Positions 1-6,468 of a stretch of 8,104 nt of DNA are shown here, piece by piece. A program made the translations under genes and the position numbers. How positions within the stretch are numbered: position 1 is the stretch's first letter; each line of letters opens with the position of its first letter. The notes under the pieces were generated by a model that worked only from the letters and a program-made list of their open reading frames with translations, searched no databases and was not told the DNA's origin. The DNA comes from SHZL01 sp031362985 (GTDB lineage Bacteria > Pseudomonadota > Gammaproteobacteria > Xanthomonadales > SZUA-36): the NCBI GenBank assembly GCA_031362985.1, contig JANLTO010000049.1, positions 1 to 8,104 of the forward strand. The letters are read 5' to 3'.

Positions 1-111
1 CGCACTTCGCGTTCACGCGGCTTGCTGTTTTACCGACTGCTGGAACAGGCTGTTGTGACAGAGCCGGTCACCTATGATCAAATAGTTGGTGGTGCCAAAC
101 ACAAGATATAG
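1..111 (+). CDS. C-terminal end of a probable IS1595-family (ISXO2-like) transposase, partial
   Basis: An open frame enters from the left edge and ends at a TAG at 109-111, giving 36 residues that start RTSRSRGLLFYRLLEQAV and end AKHKI. The pattern Arg-x-Ser-x-Ser-Arg-Gly-x-Leu-Phe-Tyr-Arg-Leu, then a short helix and a Pro-x-x-Tyr, resembles the C-terminus of ISXO2-like DDE transposases of the IS1595 family as I remember it. No catalytic residue lies in the visible part, so activity cannot be judged. The gene is cut by the window and need not be truncated in the genome. The family call rests on a short segment, so it is moderate only; an unrelated ORF end is the alternative. Confidence 0.55.
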   Translation, partial: RTSRSRGLLFYRLLEQAVVTEPVTYDQIVGGAKHKI

Positions 112-380
112 TGTTGGCTGGAGTTAATAGGATAGGCCTTAATAATATACAGTATTATAGGCTATTAGTCCATCATATTCATAGAGTTAAGTTAGTTTTC
201 ATTTGGGTTTTTGATGCAGAATTTCAGTCAGATGGAACATGTAGCCGGCTGGTATTGAGGTGCGGTTAACCCACTAGGATTGGCGGAGACCTCTTCAAGA
301 TAAGACCTGCGATGGCTGTAAGCTATTTTCTGTGCCCCGGGTCACTTGAACATCAACTGCAATAACGTGAGGGCAAGCGC
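112..380. other. Gene-free interval between the transposase end and the DUF1223 remnant
   Basis: This 269-base stretch has no convincing ORF. Its left part (about 120-235) is clearly AT-richer than the flanking genes and contains the hairpin at 132-165. If the left gene is an insertion-sequence transposase, the right end of that element should lie here, but it cannot be fixed without the other end. The right part (about 240-370) would have to hold the promoter of the DUF1223 gene. I found no good pair of -35 and -10 boxes with proper spacing. Confidence 0.5.
132..165. repeat. AT-rich imperfect hairpin downstream of the transposase stop
   Basis: The arms ATAGGCC (132-138) and GGCTAT (160-165) pair with one bulged G. 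The inner arms ATAATA (142-147) and TATTAT (153-158) pair exactly, leaving the loop TACAG (148-152). No T-run follows on the plus strand, so it is not a classical intrinsic terminator. It lies 20 bases after the transposase stop and could belong to the subterminal or terminal region of the insertion element. Its role is inferred from position only. Confidence 0.4.
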
Positions 381-1127
381 ATGTGGCAAGGTCAGCGCAA
401 GGCTTTGCGGCGAGCAATCACGGGTCTTTTGCTCTGTGGTGCATGCCAGGCCCAAACTTTGATCAGCAGCGGTGCACAAAAGCTCAGCCTCGTTGAGTTG
501 TAAACCTCCCAGGGGTGCAGTAGCTGCCCGCCGGCCGACCGGTGGCTCAGCGCACTCCAGCAGGATTCCGATTTGTGGATCCGGGTGGTGCCGGTGGCAT
601 TCCATGTGGACTACTGGGACTATATCGGCTGGAAGGACCCCTACGCGCAACCCGATTTTGGCAAACGCCAGCGGCGCTATGCTGCAGAGGGCGGGCTAAC
701 GACGGTTTACACTCCGGGCCTTTTGCTCAATGGCAAGGCCTGGCAGGGCTGGAGACGCGGCACCCTGCCGCAGCTTCCCGCACTCAACGCGGGCGAACTG
801 CAGCTTGAGATTGATGCTGATCACTGGTTGGCAAAGTTCACGCCAGCGCATCCGACCGAACACCCGCTGCTGGTTACTGTCGCATGGCTTGGGTTCGGCC
901 TGAAATCGAGCATTGATGCGGGCGAGAATCGCGGCAGGCAATTGACCAATGACTTCATTGTTCTGGACCTGGCCCAACTGGACCTTCGGCTTGAAAACGG
1001 CGTGTACACGGCCACGGGATCACGGCCCCATAAATTGGCACTAGCGCCGCGGATTGCCCTGGCAGCCTGGGTAGCGACTGAGTCATCGTTGACACCGATC
1101 CAGGCAGCGGGCGGGTGGCTGGAGTAA
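381..1127 (+). pseudogene. DUF1223-family exported protein gene interrupted by one in-frame stop
   Basis: Read from the ATG at 381, with GAGGG-like bases about 8 upstream, the frame encodes a basic N-terminus (MWQGQRKALRR), a hydrophobic stretch and a likely signal-peptidase site near CQA-Q. It then reaches LSLVEL and meets TAA at 501-503 (codon 41). The same frame continues with TSQGCSSCPPADRW, AFHVDYWDYIGWKDPYA, YTPGLLLNG and on to the TAA at 1125-1127, 248 codons in all, close to the usual DUF1223 length. In this family the motif is VELFTSxGCSSCPPAD, so the stop replaces the Phe. The thioredoxin-like Cys pair (codons 46 and 49) lies after the stop, so no functional product is expected from the normal start. 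An internal TTG at 573 opens a 184-codon frame, but it would lack both the signal peptide and the Cys pair. The family is predicted to be periplasmic with a thioredoxin-like fold; its biochemical role is not established. There is no other frameshift or stop, which suggests very recent decay or a sequence error. Confidence 0.85.
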
Positions 1128-1155
1128 ATTAGCGGGAGTTCCCTGCCGGGAAAAT

Positions 1156-1659
1156 TCAGGCTTTGCCCGGCGAGGTAGCTGGCAATCCCTGGCCAATGGC
1201 CGTGGTTTCTGCCACTTTTCTGATGTACCTGCAGAAATCCTGGTCTTCACCGACCAACAGCGTATCAAGGGAGTCGCGGAAATCTTCACGTGCACACCAT
1301 TCGCGCATGAAGTCATCCCAGGAACTCCAGCGACGCTGTTTTTCAATGTCCACTCCTTCCTCGTACAGCATGATGTAGGCGCGTTCGAACAATGAAATCA
1401 GCATGCTGAAAATCACCGTCATGCGTTCGTGTTGCTCGTCGCTCAGCGCCGGGGTCTTGTTCATTGAAAACAAGTGCAGGTCGGGATGCTCCAGCACTAC
1501 GCGCAGGAATTCCTGGTAGTTGTCGGAAATGGATTCATACACCAATTCCTCTTCGTTCTTGCGTTCTTTGTGCTGCTGGTAAACAAACACGCCTATGGCC
1601 AGGGGCAAACCAATCACGGTCACCACGTAGCTCAGTAACTCCCAGGTTTCAAGGTTCAT
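1156..1659 (-). CDS. Membrane-anchored protein of unknown function, second gene of the CNNM operon
   Basis: This 167-residue protein starts at an ATG preceded by GGAG with a 7-base gap, a good ribosome-binding site. Residues 8-28 form one hydrophobic helix, followed by a highly charged segment (QQHKERKNEEE, about 28-38), so the rest probably faces the cytoplasm. The soluble part is predicted largely helical and has a Trp/aromatic-rich core: FERAYIMLYEEG near 91-102, then WSSWDDFMREWCAREDF near 111-127 and GEDQDF near 137-142. It resembles a recurring family of conserved hypothetical membrane proteins, but I cannot attach a function or Pfam name. The gene starts 18 bases after the stop of the CNNM/CBS protein on the same strand, so the two are probably co-transcribed and may work together. 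The last dozen residues look unstructured. Confidence 0.8.
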   Translation of the reverse strand: MNLETWELLSYVVTVIGLPLAIGVFVYQQHKERKNEEELVYESISDNYQEFLRVVLEHPDLHLFSMNKTPALSDEQHERMTVIFSMLISLFERAYIMLYEEGVDIEKQRRWSSWDDFMREWCAREDFRDSLDTLLVGEDQDFCRYIRKVAETTAIGQGLPATSPGKA

Positions 1660-1677
1660 TGCAGAACTCCAGTCTTA

Positions 1678-3021
1678 TCAGTCCCGGGTATCGACATCTT
1701 CCGCATCCTCATGGTTGGGAAGTTTCTCCAGCCGGGCTTTTTCAACGCGGTGCCCTTCGATTTCCAGCACCGTCATGCGGTAACCACAACAGGTGATGGT
1801 TGCGCCGACCTGCGGCATGTCCTGCAAGGTATCCATGAACAGGCCGGACAGCGTGTTGGCGTCCAGATCATCCGGCAGGTCTATGGCCAGTGTTTTCTCC
1901 AGATCGGTCAGCGGTATAAGACCGTGTGCTTCCCAGGCCCGATCGGACACTTTTGCAATCGGGTATTGCGATTCACGCTCGTCTGTTTCATCGGCAATCT
2001 CCCCCACGATTTCTTCAAGCAAGTCTTCCATGGTCAGCAAGCCGGCCAGGGAACCATATTCATCCACTACGAATGCCATGTGCGCCCGCTGGGAGCGCAT
2101 GTTTTCAAACAGGCGCGCAACCGGCAGGGTATCCAGCACGATCAATGGCTCCCGTATGTACTCGCGCAGGTTGTCCCACGGATTTTCTCTACCCATCAGG
2201 GCGGCATTGAACAAGTCCTTGGTCAGGATCATGCCCAGCAACTGATCGCTGCTGCCGTCAATGACCGGGAAACGTGAATGCGATGTGTTCAATACAAGGT
2301 CAATATTTTCCTGCGGCGATTTATGCAAGTCCATCATGTCAATTTCAGTGCGCGAAATCATGACCTCCTCCACCGTGCGTTCGCCAAAATCGAACATATT
2401 TTGCAGCATCACGGCATTGCCGGCGGCCAACTCACCGTGCTCATCAGACGCTACGATCATGTCTTGTAGTTCGTAGCTGGTCATGACATCGGCGTGCGAC
2501 GACTGCGCAACGCCAAACTTGCGCAATACAAACGAAGTACTGTTACTCAGCAAGCGGTTCAGCGGGTAGGTCAGCAGGTAAAAAGCCCGCAGTGGGTAGG
2601 CCACCCATAGCGACACGGGTTCCGGTTTGCGGATGGCAAACGTCTTTGGCACCTGTTCGCCAAGGACTATGTGCAATGAAGAGAACACCAGGAAACCAAC
2701 GATAAAGGAGGTGGTATGCAAGGTCTGATGTGACATGTTCCAGCGTTGGAACAAAGGCCCGAGCAAGTTGGCTACCGCGGGCTCGCCTATCCAGCCCAGG
2801 CCGAGTGAGGCCATAGTAATTCCCAACTGACAAGCAGCGAGGTAGGACTCGAGGTCATTCATGATCCTGCGGGTCAACTTAGCCGCGCGGACTCCCCGCT
2901 CGGCCAACTGGTTGATACGGACCCCCTTGGCCTTGACCAGCGCGAACTCCGCAGCGACGAAAAATCCGTTAAGCGCCAGCAAAAGAATCACCAGCAGTAA
3001 ACTGATGAGCGAGCTATTCAT
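1678..3021 (-). CDS. CNNM/CBS/CorC_HlyC-domain membrane protein (HlyC/CorC, UPF0053 family)
   Basis: This 447-residue protein has the full architecture of the family. The N-terminal CNNM transmembrane domain (about 1-195) includes the hydrophobic helix 5-25 with LNGFFVAAEFALVK, the segment GITMASLGLGWIGEPA (67-82), and the conserved GEQVPK motif (121-126) with flanking helices. A tandem CBS pair follows (about 220-340), with MISRTEI, SRFPV and later VVDEYGSLAGLLTMEDLLEEIVGEI-type sequence. The CorC_HlyC domain occupies about 355-435, and the tail is acidic. Relatives are linked to Mg2+/Co2+ efflux or resistance, or to polyamine export. The old 'hemolysin' name is misleading, and the substrate cannot be read from sequence. 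It sits in the inner membrane, with CBS domains that may sense nucleotides. The ATG at 3021 fits the family start; only a weak GGA lies upstream of it. It is the first gene of a two-gene minus-strand unit and is divergent from the receptor gene. Confidence 0.95.
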   Translation of the reverse strand: MNSSLISLLLVILLLALNGFFVAAEFALVKAKGVRINQLAERGVRAAKLTRRIMNDLESYLAACQLGITMASLGLGWIGEPAVANLLGPLFQRWNMSHQTLHTTSFIVGFLVFSSLHIVLGEQVPKTFAIRKPEPVSLWVAYPLRAFYLLTYPLNRLLSNSTSFVLRKFGVAQSSHADVMTSYELQDMIVASDEHGELAAGNAVMLQNMFDFGERTVEEVMISRTEIDMMDLHKSPQENIDLVLNTSHSRFPVIDGSSDQLLGMILTKDLFNAALMGRENPWDNLREYIREPLIVLDTLPVARLFENMRSQRAHMAFVVDEYGSLAGLLTMEDLLEEIVGEIADETDERESQYPIAKVSDRAWEAHGLIPLTDLEKTLAIDLPDDLDANTLSGLFMDTLQDMPQVGATITCCGYRMTVLEIEGHRVEKARLEKLPNHEDAEDVDTRD

Positions 3022-3073
3022 GGCACGTCCAGAATTGCATGGAGAGCTTCCCGAATTGACTAGGGTTGTGGAT

Positions 3074-3079
3074 ATTATG
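3074..3079 (-). promoter_or_regulatory. Possible -10 box for the CNNM operon
   Basis: Read on the minus strand the hexamer is CATAAT, one mismatch from the sigma70 consensus, 53 bases before the start codon at 3021. The matching -35 position has no good box, so this is weak support. The gap between the two divergent start codons is about 240 bases and must hold both promoters. Confidence 0.25.
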
Positions 3080-3180
3080 AACGATTAATTGAGGGAAACG
3101 GCGCTGTCCCGTGGGCAGGCGGAAACTGACCGGGTGGATTGGTGCATCAACAATTGAATATAGTTAAGAAACAGGACAAC

Positions 3181-3209
3181 TTGATTTTTTGTTAAAAGAG
3201 CGTTTTAAT
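3181..3209 (+). promoter_or_regulatory. Probable sigma70-type promoter of the receptor gene
   Basis: TTGATT at 3181-3186 (4 of 6 matches to the -35 consensus) and TTTAAT at 3204-3209 (5 of 6 matches to the -10 consensus) are separated by exactly 17 bases in an AT-rich stretch. Transcription would start near 3215 and give a leader of about 45 bases before the ATG at 3263. No Fur-box-like 19-mer was seen over it, so iron control is not supported by eye. Confidence 0.5.
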
Positions 3210-3226
3210 GGCGGCAGTCCTGCCAT
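3208..3226 (+). promoter_or_regulatory. Short inverted repeat at the predicted transcription start of the receptor
   Basis: ATGGC (3208-3212) and GCCAT (3222-3226) form the outer arms of a short dyad. An alternative nested pairing is GGCAG with CTGCC. It overlaps the predicted -10 edge and start point, a position suited to an operator or a 5'-end hairpin. It is short and could be chance. Confidence 0.25.
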
Positions 3227-3262
3227 CAGAGCGGGCAATGTCAATTCATCCGGAGCGGCAGT

Positions 3263-6196
3263 ATGAAAAATAATCAGGTTCTGAGGGCTAGCATAGCGCT
3301 CGCTTTGCTGTGCACTTCCCCTGTGCTTTTTGCACAAGAGGACGAGCCGCAAGGCGAAAACAATGGCGTGCTGGAAGAGGTAATGGTCACGGCCACACGC
3401 CGCACTGCCGAGAACATCCTGACTACACCGGTCGCTATTACCGCCCTGACCGGGGACGAGGTAATGACGTTTGCCGTCGATGACCTCAGCGACATAGCGG
3501 CTGATGTTCCAGGGCTATCTTCGGGCTCGGTTGCCGGCTTCGGTTCCGCCCAGTTCGCCATGCGCGGTGTGTCTGAAACCACGATCATCCTTTACAAGGA
3601 ATCGCCCGTAGCGGTGATGATGGATGATTTCGTAATCCCGCATATCCAGACGGCCGACCTGGACCTGTTCGATATTGAAACCATCGAAGTTCTGCGCGGC
3701 CCGCAAGGTACGCTGTTCGGTAAAAACACCACCGGCGGCGTAATCAGCGTGCGCACCAAGCGCCCGGATTTGGCCGAAAACTACGCTGTCACCCAGTTGC
3801 AGTATGGAAGCTTCGGCACTACCAATGCCAATGCGGCACTGAATCTTTCCGTAGGCGACACCTTGTCGTTCCGCTTCGCTGGCATGTACCTGAACTCTGA
3901 TGGTTACTACAAGAACAATGCCGTTTATGGGCCCATCGGTACGCCCCTGCCGATCAATTCCAGCTATACAGGCCAATCTGGCGCAGGCGATGGCAGCAGT
4001 ATCGGTGGTGACGACGTGTTCACCGGGCGCGCCAAGATGCTGTGGGCTCCCACCGACAATTTCAATCTGCTGTTCCAGTATGAAATGGTGCGCGACAATG
4101 GGGATACCCCGCCCATTGTGCAGGAATCCGTGCCCGCGCTGCAGTTTTCCCCTGTTTTTGTTAACGGATATGTTGTTCCAGCATGGGGTTACCCCGTAGG
4201 AACCGGCGATCCGCTGAAGAGGGCCGGCATATCGAACCGTGTTGATGACATCCTGAACCTGAATGGCGGCCACCAGGTTGATATCGATGGCTACTACCTG
4301 AACTCGGACTGGGCGTTCTCTGATAATTACACGCTCTATGTCAATGCCGGAACCCGCAAGCAGGAATCGCGTTTGCCTAGCTCTTATGTTGGCACAACCG
4401 GGCCAATCTCCCTGTTTGACGCAAGCCGTGACGACAACCGCAAAACCCAACAGATGGAAGCCCGTATCGGTTCAAACCTGGATGGTCCGTTCAATTTCAC
4501 CACCGGTGCTTTTTACCAAAGCGATGATACTGAGTTCTGCGTAGCACAGATTGTCGGCTTCCTGGATGGATTTGGCCTCCCAACGCCAACGGATTTCTTC
4601 AATGACCACCCCAGGCTGCTGTGCAACACCCAGGACGCCAAGGCATGGGCTCTTTACTTTGATGGCACGTACGATGTGACTGAAGCCTTCCACATCTCGG
4701 CGGGATATCGCTACAGCGACGAGAAGAAGGATTGGGCCGGTCGCCCGATGCGGTTTTTCCTGGGTGGGGCGCCAGTAGGAGATCTGGACGAGTGGCTTGA
4801 CGGCGCCGACTTTGATAAATATCCCGATGGTGTGGTGTACAACAGCCACAGCTGGAACGAACCGAGCTATCGCCTGGTTCTGGGCTATGACTTCAGCGAT
4901 CGTCAGTTTGGATATTTCAGTTACAACCACAGCTTCAAGAGTGGTGGTTACAATGATCAACTCGGCACCACGCTGGATCCGATCACGGACCTTGCCGCCG
5001 AACCCACCAGGCCTGAAATAGCTAACTCGTTTGAAGTTGGCTACAAAGCCACGTCTGAGGATGGCGCCGCCAGCTTCGCTATTGATTCCTATTACGTCAA
5101 ATACAAAGATGCACAAAAAACCTTCAACGTGTCTTTCCCCGACGGGCAACAGGAAACATTGTTCTTCAATGCGGCGACCCTGGATGTCTGGGGTATTGAA
5201 GCCGAAGGCGCGTGGGCTGTCTCCGATTCTTTCATGTTGCGTTGGAACGGTTCTTATATGCACGCCCAGTTTGGCACGTTCGAAGCTGACACGAACTATG
5301 ACGGCATCATCGACGTAGACCTCAGTGACAAACCGGTAACGCGTGCTCCCAAGTGGATGGGAACCGTTGGTGGCACGTACACCCACCCGATTGGTAACAA
5401 GGGTAATAACCTCGAGTTTGGCCTGCGGGTTGCCTATGAAGGTAAATCGATTGCCAGCTATACCGATGTGGCAGGCGCAAATGACCCCTTCCTGAATGCG
5501 AAGACCCTGGTTGATTTGAACCTGACGTTCCGCGATTCCAAGGATCGCTACTACCTGAGCTTGCTCGGTAGCAACCTGTTGGATGACCGCTATCGCACCG
5601 GTTCACTGTCCGTGGCCACCTTGTGGATCATGTCTTCCTACGGACCGCCACGGTACTGGGGTATAGAGTTTGGCGGCAGACTTGGATTCGACCACGACGA
5701 GATGTCTGCTCCATCGGCAGCGCCACCACCGCCACCACCACCCGCGGCTCCGGCAAATCCGGATCTGGATGGCGACGGCGTGCTGAATGAGAAAGACAAG
5801 TGCCCCAATACCCGTCCCGGTGCAGTCGTAGATCTTGACGGTTGTGAAGTGGAAGCGGTTATTTCCCTGGAAGGCGTGCACTTTGAGTTCGATAAAGCCA
5901 CTCTGACCCCGGAAGCCATGACCATTCTTGACAAGGCCGCTGGCCTGCTCGAGAAACAGGAGAAGGTCGTGGTGGAAGTGGCCGGTCACACCGACAGTGT
6001 GGGCTCCGAGGAGTACAACCAGAAGCTGTCTGAGCGCCGCGCCATTGCAGTGAAGGACTATCTGGAAAGCAAAGGCATCACTGCCACGCGCCTGACCGCT
6101 CGCGGCTACGGTGAAGCACAACCGCTAGCCAGCAATGACACCGACGCTGGACGTGCGCTCAATCGCCGCGTGGAGTTGATCGTACTGTCGCGCTAA
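3263..6196 (+). CDS. TonB-dependent receptor fused to a C-terminal OmpA-like peptidoglycan-binding domain
   Basis: A 977-residue protein; the ATG follows GGAG (3252-3255) by 7 bases. Order of parts: a signal peptide, 1-24, cleaved after VLFA; a TonB box, about 38-46, EEVMVTATR; a plug, about 50-168, with AMRGV and VLRGPQGTLFGKNTTGG; and a long beta-barrel, about 175-812, rich in alternating aromatic strands and ending GPPRYWGIEFGGRLGF, a normal barrel-closing strand. The two barrel cysteines (426, 454) probably form a loop disulfide. Most receptors end there. Here the frame goes on with a run of seven prolines (821-827), an Asp-rich thrombospondin type 3-like hinge DLDGDGVLNEKDKC (834-847), a second Cys at 861, and a complete OmpA-like domain (about 868-977) with FEFDKATLTP, GHTDSVG, LSERRA and GYGEAQP. 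Asp911 and Arg926 keep the 15-residue spacing of the diaminopimelate-binding pair of OmpA. The expected role is TonB-driven uptake of an unidentified ligand across the outer membrane, with the tail anchored to peptidoglycan. The ligand cannot be read from sequence. The gene is monocistronic, between its own promoter and terminator. Confidence 0.95.
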   Translation: MKNNQVLRASIALALLCTSPVLFAQEDEPQGENNGVLEEVMVTATRRTAENILTTPVAITALTGDEVMTFAVDDLSDIAADVPGLSSGSVAGFGSAQFAMRGVSETTIILYKESPVAVMMDDFVIPHIQTADLDLFDIETIEVLRGPQGTLFGKNTTGGVISVRTKRPDLAENYAVTQLQYGSFGTTNANAALNLSVGDTLSFRFAGMYLNSDGYYKNNAVYGPIGTPLPINSSYTGQSGAGDGSSIGGDDVFTGRAKMLWAPTDNFNLLFQYEMVRDNGDTPPIVQESVPALQFSPVFVNGYVVPAWGYPVGTGDPLKRAGISNRVDDILNLNGGHQVDIDGYYLNSDWAFSDNYTLYVNAGTRKQESRLPSSYVGTTGPISLFDASRDDNRKTQQMEARIGSNLDGPFNFTTGAFYQSDDTEFCVAQIVGFLDGFGLPTPTDFFNDHPRLLCNTQDAKAWALYFDGTYDVTEAFHISAGYRYSDEKKDWAGRPMRFFLGGAPVGDLDEWLDGADFDKYPDGVVYNSHSWNEPSYRLVLGYDFSDRQFGYFSYNHSFKSGGYNDQLGTTLDPITDLAAEPTRPEIANSFEVGYKATSEDGAASFAIDSYYVKYKDAQKTFNVSFPDGQQETLFFNAATLDVWGIEAEGAWAVSDSFMLRWNGSYMHAQFGTFEADTNYDGIIDVDLSDKPVTRAPKWMGTVGGTYTHPIGNKGNNLEFGLRVAYEGKSIASYTDVAGANDPFLNAKTLVDLNLTFRDSKDRYYLSLLGSNLLDDRYRTGSLSVATLWIMSSYGPPRYWGIEFGGRLGFDHDEMSAPSAAPPPPPPPAAPANPDLDGDGVLNEKDKCPNTRPGAVVDLDGCEVEAVISLEGVHFEFDKATLTPEAMTILDKAAGLLEKQEKVVVEVAGHTDSVGSEEYNQKLSERRAIAVKDYLESKGITATRLTARGYGEAQPLASNDTDAGRALNRRVELIVLSR

Positions 6197-6215
6197 AGCT
6201 AAAGAAGTCGACCGC

Positions 6216-6246
6216 AAAAAGCCCCGCTTCACGCGGGGCTTTTTTT
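6216..6246 (+). terminator. Strong intrinsic terminator after the receptor gene
   Basis: The perfect 7-bp G/C stem GCCCCGC (6221-6227) / GCGGGGC (6233-6239) with a TTCAC loop is followed by seven T (6240-6246) and preceded by five A (6216-6220), which can extend the stem. It lies 20 bases after the receptor stop. The A-run makes it potentially bidirectional, so it may also stop transcripts of the convergent hydrolase gene. Confidence 0.93.
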
Positions 6247-6253
6247 GCCTGCT

Positions 6254-6280
6254 GGATGCCGGATCAAGTCCGGCATGACG
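6254..6280. repeat. Palindromic repeat, copy 1 (inverted relative to copy at 6389-6415)
   Basis: ATGCCGGA (6256-6263) and TCCGGCAT (6269-6276) form a perfect 8-bp stem around TCAAG, followed by GACG. The reverse complement matches 6389-6415 except for one base pair of the stem, which is changed on both sides. This style of GTCAT-to-ATGAC palindrome is common as dispersed intergenic repeats in proteobacteria. Confidence 0.85.
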
Positions 6281-6290
6281 TCTACCGGTG

Positions 6291-6302
6291 GTCATCCCGG
6301 CC
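6291..6302. repeat. Half-site GTCATCCCGGCC
   Basis: This 12-mer is the exact reverse complement of 6450-6461 and of 6472-6483. It is an isolated arm of the palindromic repeat type seen at 6437-6458 and helps bracket the tandem array between inverted copies. Confidence 0.7.
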
Positions 6303-6311
6303 CCGTTTCCC

Positions 6312-6387
6312 CCGTCATTCCGAGCGGATCCCGTCATTCCGAGCGGACCCCGTCATTCCGAGCGGATCCCGTCATTCCGAGCGGACC
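6312..6387. repeat. Four tandem 19-bp units with alternating single-base variant
   Basis: The units start at 6312, 6331, 6350 and 6369, each exactly 19 bp: CCGTCATTCCGAGCGGATC in units 1 and 3, and the same with GACC in place of GATC at the end in units 2 and 4. A fifth unit begins at 6388 but turns into the palindrome at 6389-6415 after CCGTCATTCCG. The T/C alternation indicates growth by duplication of a 38-bp pair. There are no spacers, so it is not a CRISPR array. Confidence 0.95.
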
Positions 6388-6388
6388 C

Positions 6389-6462
6389 CGTCATTCCGGA
6401 CTTGATCCGGAATCCATGTTCTTTGGGGTCGCATGGATCCCGGCTCGGAGGCCGGGATGACG
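6389..6462. repeat. Double-hairpin palindromic element, about 74 bp
   Basis: Two hairpins lie inside a larger inverted repeat. Hairpin one is ATTCCGGA (6393-6400) / TCCGGAAT (6406-6413) with a CTTGA loop. Hairpin two is ATCCCGGC (6437-6444) / GCCGGGAT (6451-6458) with a TCGGAG loop. The outer arms CGTCATTCCGG (6389-6399) and CCGGGATGACG (6452-6462) are complementary at 10 of 11 positions. GGAATCCATG (6409-6418) pairs with CATGGATCC (6432-6440) apart from one bulge. No coding capacity is present, so this is a dispersed non-autonomous repeat by structure. Confidence 0.85.
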
Positions 6463-6468
6463 AAGAAA

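Noticed and set aside
255..280. Promoter for the DUF1223 gene (TTGAGG with TAGGAT)
   Set aside because: The spacing is only 14 bases and both boxes are poor matches.
573..575. TTG as the true start of a 184-residue DUF1223 protein
   Set aside because: The family's VELF and CSSC motifs and a signal peptide are encoded just upstream in the same frame, so this codon is an internal Leu.
1139..1152. Terminator between the convergent DUF1223 remnant and the 167-aa gene
   Set aside because: TTCCC/GGGAA around TGCC gives only a 5-bp stem and lacks a proper T-run on either strand.
3515..5386. Long open frames on the minus strand opposite the receptor (3515-4450 and 4472-5386)
   Set aside because: They are antisense to a clearly real gene, their products lack recognisable domains, and they arise from the codon pattern of the plus strand.
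6312..6397. CRISPR array
   Set aside because: The 19-bp units abut with no spacers and there are no cas genes.
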